From: Prevotella sp.
GTDB taxonomy: Bacteria; Bacteroidota; Bacteroidia; Bacteroidales; Bacteroidaceae
Length of the DNA stretch: 54,829 nt
Reading direction: 5' to 3'
NCBI GenBank assembly: GCA_016286585.1
Contig: JAEETC010000007.1
Span: 1-54,829 of the forward strand
This document shows positions 1-7,559 of this stretch, piece by piece. Each line of letters begins with the position of its first letter. Positions within the stretch are counted from its first letter, which is position 1. The notes under the pieces were generated by a model. It searched no databases. It was not told where the DNA came from and worked only from the letters and a program-made list of their open reading frames with translations. Made by a program: the position numbers and the translations under genes.

Positions 1-41
1 GGTGTCAGATCCGTCAGTTCGCCCTTGATATATTCAATCAT
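1..41 (-). CDS. ruvA: Holliday junction branch migration protein RuvA, 5' end only
   Basis: The first 41 bases read on the minus strand as an ATG followed by MIEYIKGELTDLT, the characteristic N-terminus of Bacteroidales RuvA (OB-fold domain I). The rest lies outside the window. RuvA binds the four-way junction and loads the RuvB motor. The gene diverges from ddh, and a run of 7-nt repeats lies directly upstream of its start codon. The call rests on only 13 residues, but the match to the family start is specific. Confidence 0.75.
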   Translation of the reverse strand, partial: MIEYIKGELTDLT

Positions 42-45
42 AACT

Positions 46-80
46 ATAAACCGTAAACAGTAAACTGTAAACCACAAACT
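46..80. repeat. 7-nt tandem array, five units, in the ruvA leader
   Basis: Five heptamers run without interruption: ATAAACC, GTAAACA, GTAAACT, GTAAACC, ACAAACT. They end 5 bp from the ruvA start codon, on its 5' side. A complementary array lies in front of ddh, so both divergent genes carry nearly the same repeat leader. Confidence 0.8.
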
Positions 81-205
81 ATGTAATAAAACGCAGTTCG
101 TTTCATTTTATTGTATTTCAGGCCGAATTCCTTACAGATTGTCACAAAATGAAAGTTTTTAGTTATTTTTACGGTCAGGATGTTATTTATTTCATCGAAA
201 AGCAT

Positions 206-213
206 TACTTTTG
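206..213 (+). promoter_or_regulatory. Bacteroidetes -7 box, ddh promoter
   Basis: TACTTTTG followed by CAC matches the TAnnTTTG consensus. It lies about 65 bp before the ddh ATG. No clear TTG -33 element is seen at the expected distance. Confidence 0.6.
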
Positions 214-243
214 CACGCGAAATGCAAATATCAACCATTATTT

Positions 244-271
244 TGTTTATAGTTTACTGTTTATAGTTTAT
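244..271. repeat. 7-nt tandem array, four units, in the ddh leader
   Basis: TGTTTAT, AGTTTAC, TGTTTAT and AGTTTAT occur in tandem and end 6 bp before the ddh ATG at 278. Read on the other strand this matches the array at 46-80, so the two form an inverted pair in the divergent leaders. Confidence 0.8.
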
Positions 272-277
272 AGAAAT

Positions 278-1177
278 ATGAAGAAAATCAGAGCCGCCGT
301 CGTAGGTTACGGCAACATCGGAAAGTATGCACTCGAGGCACTAGAGACAGCCCCCGACATGGAAGTGGCAGGCATCGTGCGCCGCAACGGCGCAGAGAAC
401 AAGCCCGCAGAACTGGCCCAGTATGACGTGGTGAAGGACATCCGCGAACTGAAGGATGTCGACGTGGCCATCCTCGCCACCCCCACCCGTTCGTGTGAGG
501 AATATGCCAACATGATCCTGCCCCTGGGTATCAATACCGTCGACTCGTTCGACATCCATACGAATATCCGTGGCTACCGCGAGCGGCTGATGAAGTTGAA
601 CCAGGAGACCGGCACCGTAAGCGTGATCGCTGCAGGCTGGGATCCGGGATCGGACAGCATCGTGCGCACCCTCATGCAGAGCCTCGCCCCGAAGGGTCTT
701 TCGTATACGAATTTCGGCCCCGGCATGTCGATGGGTCACAGCGTGTGCGTACGTAGTAAGAAAGGTGTGAAGAACGCCCTCTCAATGACCATTCCCCTCG
801 GTGAGGGCATCCACCGCCGCATGGTGTATGTGGAGCTGGAAGACGGTGCAAAGCTCGACGAGGTGACGGCCGCCATCAAGGCCGACCCCTACTTCGCCTC
901 TGACGAGACCCACGTGTTCCAAGTGGAGAGTGTCGACGACGTGCGCGACATGGGTCACGGTGTGAACCTCGTGCGCAAGGGTGTGAGCGGTAAGACGCAG
1001 AACCAGCGCCTGGAGTTCAACATGAGCATCAACAACCCCGCCCTGACTGGTCAGGTGCTGGTAAACGTGGCCCGTGCCTCCATGCGTTTGCAGCCGGGCT
1101 GCTACACGATGGTGGAGATCCCCGTGATCGACATGCTGCCCGGCGACCGTGCAGACCTCATCGAACATCTGGTATGA
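278..1177 (+). CDS. ddh: meso-diaminopimelate D-dehydrogenase
   Basis: A 299-residue cytoplasmic NADPH enzyme. It makes meso-diaminopimelate directly from tetrahydrodipicolinate, 2-oxoglutarate-independent ammonia and NADPH, feeding lysine and peptidoglycan synthesis. The Rossmann dinucleotide site is GYGNIG at residues 10-15, and the length fits the family (about 300-326). The start at 278 is chosen over an upstream in-frame ATG at 149 because it opens with MKKIRAAVVGYG, as in homologues, and because the -7 box at 206-213 and the heptamer leader lie between the two ATGs. The stop overlaps the purN start (ATGA), so the two genes are probably cotranscribed. Family assignment is confident. Confidence 0.93.
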   Translation: MKKIRAAVVGYGNIGKYALEALETAPDMEVAGIVRRNGAENKPAELAQYDVVKDIRELKDVDVAILATPTRSCEEYANMILPLGINTVDSFDIHTNIRGYRERLMKLNQETGTVSVIAAGWDPGSDSIVRTLMQSLAPKGLSYTNFGPGMSMGHSVCVRSKKGVKNALSMTIPLGEGIHRRMVYVELEDGAKLDEVTAAIKADPYFASDETHVFQVESVDDVRDMGHGVNLVRKGVSGKTQNQRLEFNMSINNPALTGQVLVNVARASMRLQPGCYTMVEIPVIDMLPGDRADLIEHLV

Positions 1178-1740
1178 ACATAGCGATTTTCGTGTCGGGT
1201 AGCGGCACAAACTGCGAAAACCTCATCCACTATTTTGCTGACTCCGAGAGTGTACATGTCGCGCTCGTGGTGAGCAATAAGTCCGATGCTTACGCCCTCG
1301 TTAGGGCGGAGCGTTTAGGAGTTCCTACGGCCGTCACGCCCAAGGCAGAACTGAATGACCCCGAGGTGATGCTGCCGCTGCTGCGGAAGTACGACATCGG
1401 CTTCATCGTGTTGGCGGGATTCCTGCCGCTCGTGCCCAACTTCCTCATCGACGCCTATCCCCATAAAATCATCAATATCCACCCTGCCCTGCTCCCGAAA
1501 TACGGGGGCAAGGGTATGTGGGGACACCATGTGCACGAGGCCGTGAAGGCTGCGGGAGAGACGGAGACGGGCATGACCGTACATTGGGTGACACCCGTCT
1601 GCGATGCCGGAGAGATTATCGCCCAGTTCCGTGTCAGTCTGTCACCCGAAGACACCGTCGACGACATTGCCGAGAAAGAACGCCAGCTGGAAATGGAACA
1701 CTTTCCCAAGGTGGTGGAAGACATAGTCAAGAACATCTAA
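1174..1740 (+). CDS. purN: phosphoribosylglycinamide formyltransferase, folate-dependent
   Basis: At 188 residues this is normal length for PurN. It transfers the formyl group of 10-formyltetrahydrofolate to GAR, the third step of purine synthesis. The catalytic triad of the E. coli enzyme (Asn106, His108, Asp144) corresponds to Asn101 and His103 in NIHPALLPKYGGKG and Asp144 in CDAGEI. The N-terminal FVSGSGTN loop binds the phosphate of GAR. The start overlaps the ddh stop by 4 bp. The linkage of ddh and purN is probably only transcriptional, since they belong to different pathways. Confidence 0.95.
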   Translation: MNIAIFVSGSGTNCENLIHYFADSESVHVALVVSNKSDAYALVRAERLGVPTAVTPKAELNDPEVMLPLLRKYDIGFIVLAGFLPLVPNFLIDAYPHKIINIHPALLPKYGGKGMWGHHVHEAVKAAGETETGMTVHWVTPVCDAGEIIAQFRVSLSPEDTVDDIAEKERQLEMEHFPKVVEDIVKNI

Positions 1741-1757
1741 GAATAACCCTACTGAAT

Positions 1758-3677
1758 ATGAAAAGAACGACCATGCTATTGCTGACCCTCATGCTGATCT
1801 TAACGGCAAGGGCAGAAGACGGAAGTCAGCTGTGGCTGCGCTATCAGAGTGTGAACAAGGCCACAGTCACAGGTGTAAAATGTACGGCCGCAGAGGAACT
1901 GCGACAATACTACAACGGCGAGGCTGTGACGCTGGCACTTGACCAGACTATGCCCAACGAAGCCTATCGGATTGACGGGAAAGACGGCAGGATGAGCATC
2001 AGCGCCAAAGACGAGCACGGTCTGCTTTATGGCGCCTTCGCCCTGCTGAGGAGCCAGGACTGCCCGATGGCCGTTGTTACTGGCAAGACAGAGAAGCCGT
2101 TCTTCAAACACAGGATCCTGAACCATTGGGACAACCTCGACAGCAGCATTGAGCGCGGTTATGCCGGACTCAGTATCTTCTGGGCCCTGGAAGACCCGCA
2201 GACCAGAAGGAACAGCGACCTGTGGAAACCCAAGCCCATCAACACCGAACTCATCAAGGCCTACGCCCGTGCCAATGCCAGTATCGGCATCAACGGTACG
2301 GTGCTCAACAACGTGAACGCCTCGCCTAAGATGCTTTCGGCCATCTACCTCGACAAGGTGAAGGAGATAGCCGATATCCTGAGACCCTACGGCATCAAGG
2401 TCTACCTGTCGGTGAACTTCGCCTCGCCCATGACTATTCCGGCCAAGGGCTTCAACGGGGGGAAGCCCGTAAAGACTGCCGACCCGCTGAATGCACAGGT
2501 CAAGGCATGGTGGAAGGCGAAGGCCAAGGAGATCTACCAGTTGATTCCCGACTTTGGCGGTTTTCTGGTGAAAGCCAACAGCGAGGGACAGCCTGGTCCT
2601 TTCGACTACCAGCGTACACATGCCGACGGTGCCAACACACTGGCCGATGCCGTGAAACCCTATGACGGCATCATCATGTGGCGCAGCTTCGTGTATGGCG
2701 CAGCCCATAAGGGAGAAGACCGTGTGAAACAGGCCGTCTCGGAATTCAAGGACCTCGACGGCAAGTTCCGCGATAACGTCATCCTACAGTCGAAGAACGG
2801 GCCGCTCGACTTCCAGCCCCGTGAGCCTTATGCTCCCATCTTCGACAACATCCATCAGACGCAACAGATGGCAGAGTTGCAGATCACCCAGGAGTATCTG
2901 GGGCAGTCGCGCCATCTGGTCTATCTGGCTCCGATGTGGCGTGAGTTCTTCGGCTTCGTGGCTCCCGATCGACTTGTGGGTATTGCCGGCGTAGCCAATA
3001 TCGGTCTCGACAAGAACTGGTGCGGTCATCACTTCTCTCAGGCAAACTGGTACGCCTTCGGACGTCTCGCCTGGAACCCTATGCTCACCTCAGAGACCAT
3101 CGCTGAGGAATGGCTGAAAGCAACATTCAACACCTCATACGACGAGGCAATGAAGTCGATGATGCTCCGCTCGCGTGAGGCCTGTGTCGATTACATGATG
3201 CCATTGGGCCTCCACCATATCTTCGCCTTCGACGAGCACTATGGTCCAGAGCCAGACGGTTTCATCCCCCACTACCCCATCGAGTGGTGTCCCGTGTACT
3301 ACCATCGTGCCGACTCCCTCGGCATCGGCTTCGACCGCACACATACCGGCTCTGACGCCACCTCACAGTACCGTGAGCCTTATTGCTCACTCTACGACAA
3401 CGTCAACACCTGCCCCGAACGCTATCTGCTCTGGTTCCATCGTGTGCCCTGGACCTACCGTACCAAGAGCGGCAGGACCATCTACGAAGAGATGACATTC
3501 CGCTATGACCGTGGTGTGAAGGAAGTGGAGGATTTCTGCCGTATCTGGCAGGAGGCCAAGCCCGCCATTGACGAACAGCGCTGGCAGGAGGTAGACAAGC
3601 GTATGCAGCACCAGTTGGAGAATGCCAAGGAGTGGCGGAAAGTCTGCCTGGACTATTTCGGAACGTTCGTGAAATGA
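1758..3677 (+). CDS. secreted GH67 alpha-glucuronidase
   Basis: A 639-residue protein with a signal peptide (residues 1 to about 19, ending TARA), so probably periplasmic. GH67 enzymes release 4-O-methyl-glucuronic acid from the non-reducing end of glucuronoxylan oligosaccharides. The N-terminal beta domain precedes a TIM barrel containing ANSEGQPGP with the conserved acidic residue, then DGIIMWRSFVYG and the C-terminal helical domain. Length is slightly under the usual 650-700. The start at 1758 gives the signal peptide; a longer open frame from 1518 only shadows purN. It sits 17 bp after purN and overlaps the next gene by 4 bp. No other xylan-degrading gene is in the window, which is unusual for a GH67. 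Confidence 0.9.
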   Translation: MKRTTMLLLTLMLILTARAEDGSQLWLRYQSVNKATVTGVKCTAAEELRQYYNGEAVTLALDQTMPNEAYRIDGKDGRMSISAKDEHGLLYGAFALLRSQDCPMAVVTGKTEKPFFKHRILNHWDNLDSSIERGYAGLSIFWALEDPQTRRNSDLWKPKPINTELIKAYARANASIGINGTVLNNVNASPKMLSAIYLDKVKEIADILRPYGIKVYLSVNFASPMTIPAKGFNGGKPVKTADPLNAQVKAWWKAKAKEIYQLIPDFGGFLVKANSEGQPGPFDYQRTHADGANTLADAVKPYDGIIMWRSFVYGAAHKGEDRVKQAVSEFKDLDGKFRDNVILQSKNGPLDFQPREPYAPIFDNIHQTQQMAELQITQEYLGQSRHLVYLAPMWREFFGFVAPDRLVGIAGVANIGLDKNWCGHHFSQANWYAFGRLAWNPMLTSETIAEEWLKATFNTSYDEAMKSMMLRSREACVDYMMPLGLHHIFAFDEHYGPEPDGFIPHYPIEWCPVYYHRADSLGIGFDRTHTGSDATSQYREPYCSLYDNVNTCPERYLLWFHRVPWTYRTKSGRTIYEEMTFRYDRGVKEVEDFCRIWQEAKPAIDEQRWQEVDKRMQHQLENAKEWRKVCLDYFGTFVK

Positions 3678-4339
3678 AGATTGTCGTATCCCTTGAGATC
3701 GAGAGTGTATGCCCCACCTTTGTGGGAGCTGCTGTCGAGGCACAGGTCACAAACAGTTCCTACTGCGAAGCCCTGTGGGATGAGATTCATGCCCTTGAGA
3801 ACAAATACCGTCAGGAGCTGACGACGGAAAGCCTGAAACAGCTACCCGGCATCGCTGCCACCCGTAGTGTCTACAAGGCCTGCGGCAAAGACCCTTCCCG
3901 CTACCGTCCGGCCAGCGAACAGCTCATCCGCCGGATGCTGCAAGGTAAGGAACTCTACCAGATCGACACCCTCGTGGACCTTGTGAACCTCGCCTCCATC
4001 GCTTTCGGATACAGTATCGGAGGCTTTGATGCAGACAAGTTCGTGGGCGACACGCTCACACTGGGTGTTGGTCGTGAGGAAGAACCTTACGAGGGCATCG
4101 GCAGAGGGCCCATCAACATCGCAGGCCTGCCCGTATACCGTGATGCAGAAGGCGGTGTTGGCACGCCCACCAGTGACCACGAACGTACAAAGATGACACT
4201 CGGCACCACCCATCTCGTAGTGCTCATCAACGGCTATGACGGCAATGAGGAGCGTGTCATCGCCAATGCCAAATTCATTCAGGAACTGCTTCGGAAATAC
4301 TGTCAGAGCGATGGCGGCAGCGTCACCGTTTACCGCTAG
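3674..4339 (+). CDS. solo B3/B4 tRNA-editing-domain protein (COG3382-like)
   Basis: A 221-residue protein resembling the free-standing B3/B4 domain found in the beta subunit of phenylalanyl-tRNA synthetase, where it hydrolyses mischarged tRNA. Typical stretches are LPGIAATRSVYKACGKDPSRYR near residue 55, split here as LPGIAATR and YKACGKDPSRYR, and a later GRGPINI/GLPVYRDAEG segment. The substrate of solo proteins is not settled, so function is inferred from the fold only. Its ATG overlaps the GH67 stop (ATGA). Its TAG stop is embedded in a CTAG that also supplies the mnmA stop on the other strand. Confidence 0.8.
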   Translation: MKIVVSLEIESVCPTFVGAAVEAQVTNSSYCEALWDEIHALENKYRQELTTESLKQLPGIAATRSVYKACGKDPSRYRPASEQLIRRMLQGKELYQIDTLVDLVNLASIAFGYSIGGFDADKFVGDTLTLGVGREEEPYEGIGRGPINIAGLPVYRDAEGGVGTPTSDHERTKMTLGTTHLVVLINGYDGNEERVIANAKFIQELLRKYCQSDGGSVTVYR

Positions 4340-5412
4340 ACGGTAATCTCGCCGGAACCGAGACATCGATGATGGTCCTCGTCGTAGATGACGCAGAATT
4401 GTCCTGGTGCCACCCCGTGAATCCTTTCTTTGGAATGTACGATAAATTCGCCATCACCCGTCCACTCTAAAGTAGCAGGATGATACTCCGGCGTATGACG
4501 GATCTTGAAGGTCACCTCACAAGGTGTCAGACACTTTGTGAGATAATGGAAGCCATGCACAGGGAAGTCCTGCTTGTAGGCCGTCTCAGGGTCGTAGCCG
4601 TGCGACACGTAAAGAATATTCTTCGCTATATCCTTCTTCACCACAAACCAGGGACCACCCCCGAAGCCCATACCCTTGCGCTGTCCGATGGTATGGAACC
4701 ACAGGCCCTTGTGCTCACCGATGCGACGACCGGTCTCCAACTCTATCACATCGCCTGGCTGTTCACCTAAGTAACGCCGGATATAGTCATTGTAATTGAT
4801 CTTCCCTAGGAAACAGATGCCCTGCGAGTCCTTCCGCCTGGCATTCACCAGGTGTTCACGCTCGGCAATCTCACGCACCTCGTCCTTCATATAATGGCCA
4901 ATGGGGAAAAGCGCCTTCTTCAGCTGCCAGTCATAGATCTGTGCCAGAAAGTCGGTCTGGTCCTTCACAGGGTCAGGACTCGTACAGAGCCACTTCAGTC
5001 CCTCACCGTCGATCTCCGTCTGGGCATAATGGCCTGTGGCGATGAGATCATAGTCGTGACCACGCTTCTCGTGGAAGGCGCCGAACTTAACAAGACGGTT
5101 ACACATCACGTCGGGATTAGGGGTCAGACCTGCACGCACCTTGTCCATCGTGTACTTCGTCACCTGATCCCAATACGCCTGGTGACAGTCGACGACCTCC
5201 AGTCGGCAGCCGTACTTATGGGCCACAGCCGTCGCCATCTCGAGATCCTCCTCACTGGAGCAGTCCCATTCCTCCTCTTCCTCAGGACCAATCTTGATAT
5301 AAAAGCAGTCGGGATGCAGGCCGAGACGTGCCAACTCGTACACCACGACACTACTATCCACACCGCCCGACAGCAACACAGCTATCCGCTTATTCTCAAT
5401 ATCTTCTCTCAC
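4336..5412 (-). CDS. mnmA: tRNA-specific 2-thiouridylase MnmA
   Basis: A 358-residue enzyme that thiolates U34 of tRNA-Lys, -Glu and -Gln using ATP and a sulfur relay. The PP-loop SGGVDS is at residues 15-20. The nucleophile is Cys104 in PNPDVMCN and the persulfide cysteine is Cys200 in DSQGICFLG. Length matches the family. It converges on the B3/B4 gene with a 4-bp overlap and has its own promoter, with a TATCTTTG box on the minus strand at 5489-5496. All key residues are present, so it should be active. Confidence 0.95.
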   Translation of the reverse strand: MREDIENKRIAVLLSGGVDSSVVVYELARLGLHPDCFYIKIGPEEEEEWDCSSEEDLEMATAVAHKYGCRLEVVDCHQAYWDQVTKYTMDKVRAGLTPNPDVMCNRLVKFGAFHEKRGHDYDLIATGHYAQTEIDGEGLKWLCTSPDPVKDQTDFLAQIYDWQLKKALFPIGHYMKDEVREIAEREHLVNARRKDSQGICFLGKINYNDYIRRYLGEQPGDVIELETGRRIGEHKGLWFHTIGQRKGMGFGGGPWFVVKKDIAKNILYVSHGYDPETAYKQDFPVHGFHYLTKCLTPCEVTFKIRHTPEYHPATLEWTGDGEFIVHSKERIHGVAPGQFCVIYDEDHHRCLGSGEITV

Positions 5413-5488
5413 GCTATCACAATATCATCCGGCAACAGATATATAATTCTGTACGCACGAATCCTTAATTACATTTCCTTTTCGGGTG

Positions 5489-5496
5489 CAAAGATA
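5489..5496 (-). promoter_or_regulatory. -7 box of mnmA promoter
   Basis: Minus-strand TATCTTTG followed by CAC, 77 bp before the mnmA ATG. It matches the Bacteroidetes TAnnTTTG consensus. No convincing -33 TTG was found. Confidence 0.6.
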
Positions 5497-5539
5497 ATCA
5501 TTTAATTCGTAAATCATGTTAAAAAGCGTAATTATTTCA

Positions 5540-5569
5540 TTGATATTTCAAAGATTGTTCTTACCTTTG
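5540..5569 (+). promoter_or_regulatory. promoter of the SPFH-to-mutarotase gene run
   Basis: TTG at 5540-5542, then a 19-bp spacer, then TACCTTTG at 5562-5569, followed by GC. This is a near-ideal Bacteroidetes sigma-ABfr promoter, 37 bp before the ATG at 5607. Confidence 0.75.
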
Positions 5570-5606
5570 CGATATCAAATTGATATCATTTTAAAACTTA
5601 ATCATT

Positions 5607-6572
5607 ATGGAGAATAAAGAATTTGCATTCAAAGGAATGGTGATGAACGGCTTCCTGATGCTGTTTGTCAATTTTACCGTTCTGGTCTTGTCGATTGTCG
5701 GCATTGTGTATGGAATCATCCAGCTTGATGCTACCAACGGTACTTGTGGCGGCTGGCTTCTTGGCGGGAGCATCCTGCTGCTGATCATCAATATCATCAT
5801 GTGGTGCGGACTGATGATGCTCGAGCCCAATGAAGCCAAGGTGACCACATGGTTCGGCAAGTACAGCGGCACATTCAACAAGACTGGTTTCTTCTGGATC
5901 AATCCCTTCTACGGCACGAAAAAAGTATCCCTCCGTGCCCGCAACCTCGACGCTGAGCCCATCAAGGTGAACGACAAGACGGGCAATCCAGTGATGATCG
6001 GCCTTGTGCTCGTGTGGAAACTGAAGGACACCTACAAGGCCCTCTTCGAGGTAGACTCGCAGACGATGGCAGCCAACCCCAATGCCGTCGGCTCAGACAC
6101 CAAGGGACTGATGAACGCCCTGGAGAACTTCGTCCGCGTACAGAGCGACGCTGCACTCAGACAAGTAGCAGGCCAATATGCCTACGACGATGAGGACAAC
6201 AAGCACGACGAACCCACGTTGCGCTCCAGTGCCGACGAGATCAACGAGCAGTTGGAGCAGAAACTCGACGAGCGTCTGGCCTTAGCTGGCATCGAGGTCG
6301 TAGAGGCCCGCATCAATTATCTGGCCTACGCCCCTGAGATTGCAGCCGTCATGCTGCGCCGTCAGCAGGCATCGGCCATCATCACGGCCCGTGAGAAGAT
6401 CGTGGAAGGAGCCGTCTCGATGGTGAAGATGGCCCTCGACAAACTCTCAAAGGACAATATCGTGGATCTCGACGATGACAAGAAGGCTGCGATGGTCAGC
6501 AACCTGCTCGTTGTGCTCTGCGGCGACGACTCTGCCCAACCCGTCGTGAACACAGGAACGTTGAACCATTAG
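5607..6572 (+). CDS. SPFH/band-7 domain membrane protein
   Basis: A 321-residue protein with two N-terminal hydrophobic segments (about residues 10-35 and 47-68). A band-7/SPFH domain follows (LEPNEAKVTTWFGKYSG, GFFWINPF, then EVVEARINYLAYAPEIAAVMLRRQQASAI). It ends in an acidic, helix-rich tail. SPFH proteins form membrane-associated rings or scaffolds, and some protect FtsH-type proteases; the specific role here is unknown. It starts a same-strand run (RHH protein, two small membrane proteins, mutarotase) and may be cotranscribed with them. Family assignment is good. Confidence 0.85.
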   Translation: MENKEFAFKGMVMNGFLMLFVNFTVLVLSIVGIVYGIIQLDATNGTCGGWLLGGSILLLIINIIMWCGLMMLEPNEAKVTTWFGKYSGTFNKTGFFWINPFYGTKKVSLRARNLDAEPIKVNDKTGNPVMIGLVLVWKLKDTYKALFEVDSQTMAANPNAVGSDTKGLMNALENFVRVQSDAALRQVAGQYAYDDEDNKHDEPTLRSSADEINEQLEQKLDERLALAGIEVVEARINYLAYAPEIAAVMLRRQQASAIITAREKIVEGAVSMVKMALDKLSKDNIVDLDDDKKAAMVSNLLVVLCGDDSAQPVVNTGTLNH

Positions 6573-6599
6573 ACAGAAGAGTATTATTTTAGACAGAAG

Positions 6600-6664
6600 G
6601 ACATAAGAACATAATGGCTACGCTAAAAGGAGGGAATAAAAATATGTTCTTTTGTTCTTATGTC
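6600..6664. repeat. 12-bp inverted repeat after the SPFH gene
   Basis: GACATAAGAACA at 6600-6611 is repeated exactly inverted at 6653-6664, with 41 bp between. A long weak hairpin or attenuator is possible. The loop also contains a 17-codon ATG frame (6614-6667) that has no other support. Confidence 0.5.
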
Positions 6665-6685
6665 TAAAAAACAAAATATGTACTT

Positions 6686-6880
6686 ATGGCAGAAAAGAGT
6701 ACTAAGAGTTTTATCCTCCGCGTCGACGCTGAGACGATGAACGCCATAGAGGCCTGGGCTGCTGATGAGTTCCGCAGCACCAATGGCCAGCTGCAATGGA
6801 TCATCACCGAAGCCCTGCGCAAGGCAAAACGCCTGCCCAAAAAGAAACAACAAACCCAAACAGAAGAAAACGATGAATAG
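6686..6880 (+). CDS. small ribbon-helix-helix (Arc-like) protein
   Basis: A 64-residue protein: a beta strand (KSFILRVDAETMNAIE), two helices (AADEFRSTNGQLQWIITEALRKA) and a basic, polar tail. This is the Arc/MetJ ribbon-helix-helix layout, in which the strand pair of a dimer enters the DNA major groove. Similar proteins sit beside SPFH genes in other Bacteroidales, but I cannot name a target. The next gene starts inside its last codons, indicating translational coupling. It could bind the inverted repeat just upstream, which is inference. Confidence 0.75.
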   Translation: MAEKSTKSFILRVDAETMNAIEAWAADEFRSTNGQLQWIITEALRKAKRLPKKKQQTQTEENDE

Positions 6881-7055
6881 GAAAAAAGCATTGATATTGA
6901 TTATGGCTCTGCAGTTCATGCTCCTAGCCATGCTGATAGTACTGTTTATATCTCATATCATGAGTGTTTCGGCCTTCGCATCCGCAATAATAATTGTAGG
7001 TGTTGTTTGCACCGCAGCAACAATAGTGGCTGTACGCAAACTCCCACCCATGTAA
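6873..7055 (+). CDS. small two-helix membrane protein, unknown function
   Basis: A 60-residue protein starting MNRKKALILIM with two hydrophobic segments (about residues 5-27 and 32-52) and a short basic C-terminus. Its start overlaps the end of the RHH gene by 8 bp in another frame, and 14 bp separate it from the next gene. That packing, the conserved topology and the absence of a better frame argue for a real gene. I do not recognise a family. A role with the neighbouring SPFH and DUF1648 membrane proteins is only a contextual guess. Confidence 0.6.
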   Translation: MNRKKALILIMALQFMLLAMLIVLFISHIMSVSAFASAIIIVGVVCTAATIVAVRKLPPM

Positions 7056-7069
7056 GAAGAAGCAGAAGA

Positions 7070-7558
7070 ATGGAAGAGAAGAATAGTTTTGATCTGAAGA
7101 CTGTCAAAGTGCATCGTACCACAGAGGCGACGGTCTTTGAAGTGGCTTTCGTCATCTTAGCCATCATCGTCTGGGGCATCATCATCTGGATGATCCATCG
7201 TGCGCCAGACATCGTGCCCACCCATTTCGATGCTTCAGGAAGACCTAATGCCTACGGCTCACCAACAGGCATCGCCATTCCCTGCGCCATCATCACGATA
7301 GCAGCCTTGGGCTTAATGGTGACGGCCTATTTCCCTCGACATATCAACATGCCCTTTAAAATCAAGAATATCCGTCAGGTAGAACTTATGATCCGCCAAA
7401 TTCGGATAGCAGGCATCATCCTTTTATTTGTGCCGCTGGCCATAGCCTATATGATGCTGGGGATGAACACCCCGTCGCCCACTCCCATATTGACAGTGAT
7501 AGGGCTTTTAATCCTGGAAATCTTGATCTTCTCAATACTCATCTATAAAGCAAAATAA
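7070..7558 (+). CDS. DUF1648-domain membrane protein
   Basis: A 162-residue protein. A first membrane helix (about residues 22-44) is followed by PTHFDASGRPNAYGS, the signature of DUF1648, and then by three more hydrophobic helices. DUF1648 also occurs in SdpI-like immunity proteins, but this one is shorter and its function is unknown. The ATG at 7070 is preceded by a purine-rich AGAAGAAGCAGAAGA. It ends 1 bp before the mutarotase gene, so it is part of the same operon. Confidence 0.75.
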   Translation: MEEKNSFDLKTVKVHRTTEATVFEVAFVILAIIVWGIIIWMIHRAPDIVPTHFDASGRPNAYGSPTGIAIPCAIITIAALGLMVTAYFPRHINMPFKIKNIRQVELMIRQIRIAGIILLFVPLAIAYMMLGMNTPSPTPILTVIGLLILEILIFSILIYKAK

Positions 7559-7559
7559 C

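Noticed and set aside
149..277. A longer start for ddh
   Set aside because: It would include the promoter box and the heptamer array as coding and add residues absent from the family.
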